From NCBI GenBank assembly GCA_937888735.1, contig CALASN010000156.1, positions 1 to 12,313 of the forward strand: a stretch of DNA of 12,313 nucleotides, read 5' to 3'. The notes beneath the pieces were generated by a model. It was not told where the DNA came from and did no database searches. It saw only the letters and a program-made list of their open reading frames with translations. A program made the position numbers and the translations under genes. The DNA is from UBA5499 sp002426275 (GTDB lineage: Bacteria; Bacillota; DTU084). This document shows, in pieces, positions 6,676 to 12,313 of the stretch. The first letter of the stretch is position 1, and every line of letters begins with the position of its first letter.

Positions 6676-8287
6676 CGACTTACCCTTTGAGCTGCGGTTT
6701 TATCTCTACCGTAATGCGATAGATAATCGGGACTGCTCTCTCACCGTCATGGACGATTTTGTGGAGGACCCGCAAGCCGTTGAATCGAGCTACGTACAGA
6801 TGAGAGAGTTTTCCCAAGTTGAAGTGGAGCTTGTGGCCAAGGAACCCGGGACTTGGAAGTTATACCTGGCGGGCCTTGAGCGCAGCGATGATCTTTCTAT
6901 CCAGCGGGAAGGCAAAGAGGTCTGGCTGCCGGCCGGACGGAGGATCAAGCTGAGCGGCTATGCGGACGACGAGCCATGGATCCCGGGATATTATGACGTG
7001 CAGGTTCGCTGCGGGCAGAAGCGTTATTATAATTTGCTTTACGTTTGTCCTAAAGGCATGACCACCGGCCAACTGGATTTGATGCGCCAAGAGATTGAAG
7101 ACTTAGCGGCTGGCCTGGCTATGGACGTGGTGGGAAGCAATAGAGCTAATATGTCTGCTGCGGACTATTATCGTTTGCAGCTCCTGTGGCAGAATTTCCC
7201 CAGGCTGTGCGCAGCGGTCACGGATATCATCCAGCGGCCTTCCCAGCAGGTCACCCGCAGCTGGCAGGTTGTACCTTTTCCGTGTGCCAAGAGGATCACC
7301 AAACAGAGCATCAGCTGGCTGGGCAAACATCCCCAGGCCATGGCAGCCGACGGTCCCAGCTTTATCCTTTCGGGTAAAGGCACGGTTCTCTATGATCTGC
7401 CGGAAAACCGCTGGCTGGCAGACGCTCTAGATCAGATTATCGCCTGCCTGCAGCAAATAGCCGCAGCCGCGGATAAGGATAGCCGCAAATGCGCCCAACA
7501 CATGCAGGAGCAGCTGCGGGCTTTGCGCAGACGGCCGCCCTTAGGACACCTTGCCGGGCAAAGCGAAGGCTGGTCTTTGACCATGTTCAAAGACGGCAGG
7601 TACCGGCTGCTCTATGAACTCTGGCGGCAGCTATTTAAGCCCGGCGCCGTTCATTTCCGAGGACAGTTGGGCTGGAAGCGGACGGATTTATTGTTTGAAT
7701 ACTGGTGTTTTCTGCGCCTCATTACGGCCTTGCAGGAGCTGGGGTTCAGTTTATCGGGTGGGACGCTGCTGGAAGGACAGCTGGCCAAGGAAGGCGCCGT
7801 GGTCTCGCTCAAGCCGGGCACGAAGGTGGAGCTGGCCAGCGGAGAGAAGACGGTGGTGGTCACCTATGATGAGACTCTGCCTCACACCGCAGCTGAAGCC
7901 CGCGGGCGCGGACAATTTCTCATGGTGTTCTCGCCCCATGATCGGCCGGATCTCAGGTTGGATTTTTACCGGCGCGGCCAGTACAGCTATACGGCCATCA
8001 TGGATGCGAAATACAGGCATCCCAGCAGGATTTGGGACAGGAGAGTTTTAACCGGCGAACGAGTGAAGTGGCCCGCCGCCATGGAGCAGATTTCAGCCTA
8101 TAAATATTCGGTTTCCGCCATCGACCAACCGAACGTGCGCTGCGTGCGGGAAGCAGCTTTGATCTGTCCGCCGGTGGGCCAGCCGCATTTGGACTATGAT
8201 TCAGATTCTAGGCTGGCCTTGGTGACGGCTGGCCCCGGAGGGGGCGCCGCGCTGAAAGAATATTTGGCAGGTAAAGTCATAGCCTAG
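6659..8287 (+). CDS. DUF2357-type protein with PD-(D/E)xK nuclease core (McrC-like partner)
   Basis: The 542-residue product has a beta-rich N-terminal half typical of DUF2357 proteins and a C-terminal nuclease core of the PDDEXK_7 (DUF524) kind. Putative active-site residues are all present: E347 in FEYWCF, D431 in RPDLRLD, then D449-A-K451 in IMDAKYR, with Q477 in MEQISAYKYS as the usual downstream glutamine helix. The order E, PD, DxK, Q matches a functional enzyme. By analogy with McrC it would cleave DNA when driven by the upstream AAA+ protein. The ATG at 6659 has AAGGAG at 6643-6648; a second in-frame ATG at 6665 is possible. The start lies inside the end of the AAA+ gene (17-nt overlap). 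The stop (8285-8287) overlaps that of the opposing ZIP gene. No adjacent methyltransferase is present, which favours a type IV-like or abortive system over classical restriction-modification. Confidence 0.88.
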   Translation: MGMRRNDLPFELRFYLYRNAIDNRDCSLTVMDDFVEDPQAVESSYVQMREFSQVEVELVAKEPGTWKLYLAGLERSDDLSIQREGKEVWLPAGRRIKLSGYADDEPWIPGYYDVQVRCGQKRYYNLLYVCPKGMTTGQLDLMRQEIEDLAAGLAMDVVGSNRANMSAADYYRLQLLWQNFPRLCAAVTDIIQRPSQQVTRSWQVVPFPCAKRITKQSISWLGKHPQAMAADGPSFILSGKGTVLYDLPENRWLADALDQIIACLQQIAAAADKDSRKCAQHMQEQLRALRRRPPLGHLAGQSEGWSLTMFKDGRYRLLYELWRQLFKPGAVHFRGQLGWKRTDLLFEYWCFLRLITALQELGFSLSGGTLLEGQLAKEGAVVSLKPGTKVELASGEKTVVVTYDETLPHTAAEARGRGQFLMVFSPHDRPDLRLDFYRRGQYSYTAIMDAKYRHPSRIWDRRVLTGERVKWPAAMEQISAYKYSVSAIDQPNVRCVREAALICPPVGQPHLDYDSDSRLALVTAGPGGGAALKEYLAGKVIA

Positions 8288-9003
8288 GAAAACCAGCAGA
8301 GCACGATTCCCGCTGCGGTTCCCAGAGCAAAAGCTCCGGTGGCATAGTACTGGCGGCTCAGCTCCTGAGAGCTCGGAATCAGCTTATCCACCACAATGCA
8401 GAGCATAGCGCCTCCTGCGAAGCCCAAAGAGGCGGCCAAGAGCCCCCGGGAGAAGCGGCCGATGACGGCGCCGATGAAGGTGCCGACCGCCATGGGCAGA
8501 CCTGTGAGCACGGTGGCCAGAAGAATCTTTCCCCGCCTCACCCGGGCGATCCGCATTGGCACTCCGATGGCTAATCCTTCCGGGATGTTGTGGACTGTCA
8601 TCACCACAGCCACCCCAAAGCCCAGGCTGGCTGTGGCGGCAAAGCCGGCTCCCACGGCTAACCCTTCCGCAAAATCGTGCATGGCAACTCCCAAAGCCAA
8701 CAGGATACTGGTGGCCAGATTCTGATCTTTTATGGGTTTGAGTCTGCGCAGACACCAGTCCAATGCCACAATGACGACGAAACCAAAAAGCATCCCGGCC
8801 AAGCCCCACAGCAGGCCGCCAATGTCGAAGGCGCTGGTGAGCAGATCAAAAGAAACAACGGCAAACATCAGGCCGCCGGAGAAACCCAACAGCCACCCCA
8901 AAAGGTTTTGGCTTTGGTGCAGGACGATGGCAATCATCCCGCCCAGGCCTGTGCCCACCACGCCGCTGAGCAGCCCCACAGTGGTGGTGAAAAGCAAATT
9001 CAT
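8284..9003 (-). CDS. ZIP family divalent metal transporter
   Basis: The 239-residue product is strongly hydrophobic, with about eight membrane segments, and carries paired ZIP metal-site motifs: HDFAEGLAVG (His109, Asp110, Glu113) and HNIPEGLAIG (His138, Asn139, Glu142). A polar loop with KPIKDQN (about 89-95) separates the N-terminal helices from the metal-binding ones, and a VVDKLIPSSQ segment near 204-213 matches the usual family ending. ZIP proteins bring zinc, iron or manganese into the cytoplasm; the metal here cannot be told. The short length fits bacterial ZupT/GufA-type members. The ATG at 9001-9003 has a GGGAGG ribosome binding site 8-9 nt upstream. The gene converges on the nuclease gene with no room for a terminator between, and is divergent from paaK. 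Confidence 0.92.
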   Translation of the reverse strand: MNLLFTTTVGLLSGVVGTGLGGMIAIVLHQSQNLLGWLLGFSGGLMFAVVSFDLLTSAFDIGGLLWGLAGMLFGFVVIVALDWCLRRLKPIKDQNLATSILLALGVAMHDFAEGLAVGAGFAATASLGFGVAVVMTVHNIPEGLAIGVPMRIARVRRGKILLATVLTGLPMAVGTFIGAVIGRFSRGLLAASLGFAGGAMLCIVVDKLIPSSQELSRQYYATGAFALGTAAGIVLCWFS

Positions 9004-9021
9004 TCCGTTCGCCTCCCGTGC

Positions 9022-9093
9022 TTTACGAAAGCTGGCCGTGTATGCTAGAATAGAGGTAACTACTTTTACAATTTATGACCGCTTTGGGATATT
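9022..9093. promoter_or_regulatory. Divergent promoter region between the ZIP gene and paaK
   Basis: Three candidates overlap here. Rightward: TTTACG (9022-9027) with an 18-nt spacer to TAGAAT (9046-9051), which has an extended -10 TG at 9043-9044. Also rightward and closer to paaK: TTTACA (9065-9070) with a 17-nt spacer to GATATT (9088-9093). Leftward, for the ZIP gene: TTGTAA (complement of 9066-9071) with an 18-nt spacer to TAGCAT (complement of 9042-9047). The first rightward and the leftward -10 boxes overlap, so the two genes may compete for polymerase. Matches are partial and from eye only. Confidence 0.4.
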
Positions 9094-9126
9094 TATGAAA
9101 AGATAGTGGCAGGGAGGAGAAGTCCT

Positions 9127-10449
9127 GTGATTAAGAAAAAAGTTGAGAACATCATTTGGAATAAGGCGCGGGAGTGTATGGAGCCGGAAGAGAAAGAGCG
9201 CCTGCAGCTTGCGAAGCTGCAGGCGACGGTCAAACGAGTCTACCAAAAAGTGCCGCATTACCGCCGGGCGCTGCAGGAGCGGGGAATAGGGCCCGAGGAT
9301 ATTTGCAGCCTTGCTGATCTAAAGCAGCTGCCGTTTACCGTCAAGCAAGATCTGCGGGATAATTATCCCTTTGGCATGTTCGCGGTGCCCAAAAGCGAGA
9401 TCGTCCGCATCCACGCTTCTTCCGGCACCACAGGGAAGCCTACGGTGGTAGCGTATACCAGGTCTGATTTGGATAACTGGGCCGAGTTGGTGGCCCGCTC
9501 GCTAGTCTGTGCCGGCGCCACCCACGAGGATACTGTTCAGGTCGCCTATGGCTACGGTCTGTTCACCGGGGGCCTCGGCGCCCACTATGGAGCCGAACGG
9601 ATAGGCGCCACAGTGGTGCCCATCTCCGGCGGCAATACGGAAAGGCAAGTCACCTTGATGCAAGACTTCGGCGTCACAGTCCTGGCCTGCACCCCCTCCT
9701 ATGCCCTGCATATCGCGGAGGTGGCCCGGGAGATGGGCTCTGATCTCAGGGAGCTGCCCCTTAGGGCCGGAATTTTCGGCGCGGAACCCTGGTCCGATAA
9801 TATGCGGAAAAAGCTGGAGGCAGAAACTGGCATCAGCGCCGTGGATATCTACGGGCTCAGCGAGGTTATGGGCCCCGGCGTCGCCTGCCAGTGCCAGGTT
9901 AAAGAGGGGCTTCACGTTTTCGACGATCACTTCCTGGTGGAAGTCATCGATCCGGTGAGCGGGGAGACACTGCAGCCCGGACAGGAAGGAGAATTGGTCT
10001 TCACTTCCTTAAGCAAAGAGGCTTTCCCCATCATCAGATATCGTACCCGGGACGTGAGCGCCATCATCGAAGGACCATGTCCGTGCGGGCGCACCCATGT
10101 GCGCATTAAGAGGATCTGCGGCCGTACGGACGACATGCTGATCATCCGCGGGGTGAACGTCTTCCCCTCCCAGATCGAAAGCGTCCTCTTGGAGATCGGC
10201 GAGACTGAGCCCCACTATCAGCTGATCGTGGATCGCCATGGCCAGATGGATGAGCTTGAGGTGCTGGTGGAAGTATCCGAGCACATGTTTTCGGATAAAG
10301 TAAGAGGGCTGGAGGAACTGGAGCGAAAAATACATCACCGCATCGTGGGGTTGCTTGGCATCTCCTGCAAGGTAAAGCTGGTTGAGCCTAAAACCATTGA
10401 GCGTACCAGCGGCAAGGCGAAGCGAGTTATCGACAGGCGGAAAATCTAA
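9127..10449 (+). CDS. paaK: PaaK-type phenylacetate (arylacetate)-CoA ligase
   Basis: The 440-residue product is a full-length PaaK-family AMP-forming CoA ligase. It has the AMP/phosphate-binding loop HASSGTTGKPT (96-106), YGLSEVMGPG (242-250), RYRTRDVS (304-311), a CPCGRTH segment followed by CGRTDDMLIIRGVNVFPSQIE, and a C-terminal SGKAKRVID with the conserved lysine region. It converts phenylacetate or a related aryl acid to its CoA thioester with ATP. In anaerobes such genes often accompany ACT proteins and indolepyruvate:ferredoxin oxidoreductases in aromatic amino-acid fermentation; the oxidoreductase is not in this window. I choose the GTG at 9127 because GGGAGGAG (9112-9119) stands 7 nt before it; the upstream in-frame GTG at 9106 precedes that site. 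It heads a rightward operon, followed by the ACT gene after 19 bp. Confidence 0.93.
   Translation: MIKKKVENIIWNKARECMEPEEKERLQLAKLQATVKRVYQKVPHYRRALQERGIGPEDICSLADLKQLPFTVKQDLRDNYPFGMFAVPKSEIVRIHASSGTTGKPTVVAYTRSDLDNWAELVARSLVCAGATHEDTVQVAYGYGLFTGGLGAHYGAERIGATVVPISGGNTERQVTLMQDFGVTVLACTPSYALHIAEVAREMGSDLRELPLRAGIFGAEPWSDNMRKKLEAETGISAVDIYGLSEVMGPGVACQCQVKEGLHVFDDHFLVEVIDPVSGETLQPGQEGELVFTSLSKEAFPIIRYRTRDVSAIIEGPCPCGRTHVRIKRICGRTDDMLIIRGVNVFPSQIESVLLEIGETEPHYQLIVDRHGQMDELEVLVEVSEHMFSDKVRGLEELERKIHHRIVGLLGISCKVKLVEPKTIERTSGKAKRVIDRRKI
9199..9225. repeat. Perfect 12-bp-stem hairpin inside the paaK coding region
   Basis: CGCCTGCAGCTT (9199-9210), loop GCG, then AAGCTGCAGGCG (9214-9225) is an exact inverted repeat, about 70 nt after the chosen paaK start. 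It encodes the partly repeated LQLAKLQA segment. No T-tract follows, so it is not a standard terminator. Confidence 0.8.
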
Positions 10450-10468
10450 ATTCGAGGAGGGAGCTTTG

Positions 10469-10900
10469 ATGCAAGTTACTCAAATCTCAGTGTTTTTGCA
10501 GAACACAGCCGGAAGGCTGGCGGGAGTAACCAAAACCTTAGGCGAGGCGGGAATCAATATTCGCGCCCTTTCCATCGCCGATACCAGTGATTTCGGGATC
10601 TTGCGCCTGATCGTAGACCAAAGCGAGCGCGCCTTAGCTTGCCTCAAAGAGCACGGTTTCGCTGTGAGTAAGACGGAGGTCATCGCGGTCCGCGTTCCAG
10701 ATCAACCCGGGGCGCTTTCTCGCATTTTAGCCCTTCTAGAAGAGACCGGCATCAATATCGAATATCTCTACGCGTTTGTCGGCCGCTCAGGCGGAGATGC
10801 GGTGGTGGTTTTCCGGGTGGAAGAACCTCAGCGCGCTCGGGTGGTGCTCTCGGAAAACGGCATCGAATTTTTGAATGAAGAGCAGATCAATAAGTTTTAG
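10469..10900 (+). CDS. Tandem ACT-domain protein
   Basis: The 143-residue product consists of two ACT domains and nothing else. The first (about 3-68) has ISVFLQNTAGRLAGVTKTL, then the GINIRALSIADT turn; the second (about 70-138) has IAVRVPDQPGALSRILALL, then GINIEYLYAF. Both contain the typical strand, Pro/Ala-Gly-x-L helix and G-I-N-I strand that bind amino acids in regulatory ACT proteins. Stand-alone tandem ACT proteins next to PaaK are a recurring arrangement in anaerobes, and an amino-acid (probably aromatic) sensing or allosteric role for the ligase pathway is a reasonable inference. The ATG at 10469 has a strong GAGGAGGGAG ribosome binding site at 10454-10463. The upstream in-frame extension overlaps paaK and is not needed. 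The glycerate kinase gene follows after 10 bp. Confidence 0.92.
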   Translation: MQVTQISVFLQNTAGRLAGVTKTLGEAGINIRALSIADTSDFGILRLIVDQSERALACLKEHGFAVSKTEVIAVRVPDQPGALSRILALLEETGINIEYLYAFVGRSGGDAVVVFRVEEPQRARVVLSENGIEFLNEEQINKF

Positions 10901-10910
10901 GAGCGAAGCC

Positions 10911-12053
10911 ATGAAGATTGTAATCGCGCCGGATTCTTTTAAAGGCAGCGCCTCGGCAGGTCAAGTGGCCGAGGCGCTGGCTCGTGGGTGGAGAAAAGTT
11001 TTTCCCAACGCGCTTGTGATGACTTTGCCCATGGCCGACGGCGGCGAAGGAACCACGGAAGCTTTAGTGGCGGCCACGGGCGGAACCACCGAAACCGTAG
11101 CTGTCCAGGATCCGCTGGGCAGGCCGCTTGAGGCAAGTTTCGGAATTTTAGGCGATGGCCAAACCGCTGTGGTGGAAGTGGCGGCAGCTTCAGGACTGCC
11201 CCTTTTATCCGCCGCGGAGCGGAATCCGCTTCTGACCACAACGTACGGTACGGGGCAATTGATCCGCGCGGCCATGAGGAAAGGAATCAGCCGCCTGTTA
11301 ATCGGCCTGGGCGGCAGCGCCACTGTGGACGGAGGCGCGGGCCTGGTCAGCGCCTTGGGAGCCAAGCTTTTGAACGCCGCCGGCCGACCAATCGGACCGG
11401 GCGGCGGCAGCTTGGGAGAATTGGCCCAAATTCAGCCGGGGGAGCTGCCGCGGCTAGTTGGCAAAGTTGAAATTTTGGCAGCTTGCGACGTGGACAATCC
11501 CCTCACGGGGCCCAATGGGGCGGCTGCTGTCTTCGGGCCGCAGAAGGGAGCCGCGCCGGATGAGGTCTCGCGATTGGATCGCAACCTGGCGCACTACGCG
11601 AAGCTGATTGCCCGGGATTTAGGCGTTCAGGTAGACCGGCTTGCCGGGGCGGGAGCTGCAGGCGGTTTGGGAGCGGGTTTGGTCGCCTTTTTGGGTGCGA
11701 AGCTGGTCCCGGGCATTGAGATGGTAATGGCAGCGTCCGAGCTGGAAGAGAAATTGCAAAACTGCGATCTGGTGATCACAGGCGAGGGCAAACTGGACGG
11801 CCAAAGCGCCAGAGGCAAGACCCCGGTGGGGGTCGCCAGGCTGGCCGCCAAAGCTCGGATTCCAGTTTTGGCCATCGGCGGGGCCATCGCCCAGGATGCG
11901 GACGAGCTTTATGAGCAGGGAATTGGCGCCATGCTCAGCATCACGCCGGGACCCATATCACTTGAGACGGCCATGGAGCAAGGGGAAAAACTCCTTGAAG
12001 AGACGGCTCAGCGTGCGGCTAGGCTCTTCGCTCTCAGCGGCTGGCGAGATTAA
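10911..12053 (+). CDS. Type I glycerate kinase (GarK/GlxK family)
   Basis: The 380-residue product matches the usual length and motifs of glycerate kinase type I: IAPDSFKGSASA at 4-15, MADGGEGTTEAL at about 42-53, the glycine loop GLGGSATVDGGAG at 132-144, and the C-terminal GEGKLDGQSARGKTP from 291. It phosphorylates D-glycerate with ATP, giving 2-phosphoglycerate in most characterised members, and so feeds lower glycolysis. The ATG at 10911 follows a GGAG ribosome binding site that overlaps the TAG stop of the ACT gene, so translation is probably coupled. Its presence in an arylacetate-CoA ligase operon is not explained by a single pathway and may reflect shared control during amino-acid or serine use. 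The next gene starts 25 bp downstream. Confidence 0.94.
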   Translation: MKIVIAPDSFKGSASAGQVAEALARGWRKVFPNALVMTLPMADGGEGTTEALVAATGGTTETVAVQDPLGRPLEASFGILGDGQTAVVEVAAASGLPLLSAAERNPLLTTTYGTGQLIRAAMRKGISRLLIGLGGSATVDGGAGLVSALGAKLLNAAGRPIGPGGGSLGELAQIQPGELPRLVGKVEILAACDVDNPLTGPNGAAAVFGPQKGAAPDEVSRLDRNLAHYAKLIARDLGVQVDRLAGAGAAGGLGAGLVAFLGAKLVPGIEMVMAASELEEKLQNCDLVITGEGKLDGQSARGKTPVGVARLAAKARIPVLAIGGAIAQDADELYEQGIGAMLSITPGPISLETAMEQGEKLLEETAQRAARLFALSGWRD

Positions 12054-12078
12054 GCCGTAGAGCTGAGGAGGGGAGAGT

Positions 12079-12313
12079 GTGGACAGTCGCAGGCGCGTGC
12101 AGCGGACGCTGGCTTTCGAAGAAGTAGACAGGCCGCCAAGGGATCTGTGGGTACTGCCTGAAGCGGCAACGCTTTGCCTGAGAGAGTTGGAAGAAGTCAG
12201 GCGAAAATACCCGCCGGATTTCGCGGCGCCTCGTTTTCGTTACGGCAGGGGCAGACGGCAGCGGGGAGAAGCCGGGAAAGAGGGAGCATATGTCGACGCC
12301 TGGGGATCGGTCT
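12079..12313 (+). CDS. Uroporphyrinogen-decarboxylase-family protein, 5' part only (cut by window end)
   Basis: The frame from the GTG at 12079 stays open to the window edge, giving 78 residues of N-terminus. The AGGAGG site (12066-12071) stands 7 nt upstream. The start RRRVQRTLAFEEVDRPPRDLW is the typical opening of the UroD/MtaA/CmuA superfamily (R-V-x-x-x-L-x-x-x-x-x-D-R-x-P), and the end AYVDAWGSV matches the family's D-x-W-G segment where the substrate pocket begins. Members outside haem synthesis are mostly methyltransferases acting with corrinoid proteins, or functionally unknown. This N-terminal sequence with P-P-R-D-L-W resembles the methyltransferase-like branch rather than true HemE, but the part seen is too short to decide. 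It is the fourth gene of the paaK operon by spacing. Confidence 0.78.
   Translation, partial: MDSRRRVQRTLAFEEVDRPPRDLWVLPEAATLCLRELEEVRRKYPPDFAAPRFRYGRGRRQRGEAGKEGAYVDAWGSV

Noticed and set aside
3881..8287. Classical type I, II or III restriction-modification, BREX or DISARM system
   Set aside because: No methyltransferase, specificity subunit, helicase or PglZ-type motif is present in or beside the cassette within the window.
8396..9106. Plus-strand frames over the ZIP transporter gene
   Set aside because: They are antisense to a transporter with intact metal-binding motifs, and are rich in Pro, Ala, Lys and Arg, as expected for the complement of membrane-segment codons.

Overview
The window looks like a chromosomal segment of an anaerobic Firmicutes-type bacterium. 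Gene starts carry strong GGAGG-type ribosome binding sites, several starts are GTG, and the families (TM1266-type hydrogenase-system regulator, PaaK plus ACT protein, type I glycerate kinase, UroD-like methyltransferase start) are common in anaerobic Clostridia and Negativicutes. The leftmost gene encodes a secreted protein that looks like a small outer-membrane beta-barrel, so a diderm member (for example Negativicutes or Limnochordia) is my best guess. This is inference; no rRNA or marker gene is present.

Layout: 1-204 holds no gene I can support. 205-888 (-) is the signal-peptide, barrel-like protein. 1026-1724 (+) is sfsA and 1774-2457 (+) a LiaF-like membrane protein with MGG repeats. 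A bidirectional terminator at 2531-2556 separates these from a leftward pair: an alpha/beta-hydrolase of the acetyl-esterase type (2946-3707) followed by a small ACT-like TM1266-family protein (2606-2866).

The centre, 3881-8287 (+), is a tightly coupled three-gene cassette: a coiled-coil protein with a possible SAP/Rho-N-like N-terminus and a possible DUF2325-like C-terminus, a McrB-like AAA+ NTPase, and a DUF2357-type protein with a PD-(D/E)xK nuclease core. The genes overlap by 4 and 17 nt. I read this as a McrBC-like (type IV restriction-like) putative anti-phage system with an added coiled-coil subunit. No methyltransferase, integrase or transposase is next to it. It ends tail-to-tail on a ZIP metal transporter gene (8284-9003, -), the two stop codons sharing one CTAG.

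The right end, 9127 to the window edge (+), is a probable operon: PaaK-type arylacetate-CoA ligase, tandem-ACT protein, type I glycerate kinase, and the 5' end of a uroporphyrinogen-decarboxylase-family gene cut by the window. A hairpin with a perfect 12-bp stem lies inside the start of paaK. No tRNA, rRNA, CRISPR array or insertion sequence was seen.
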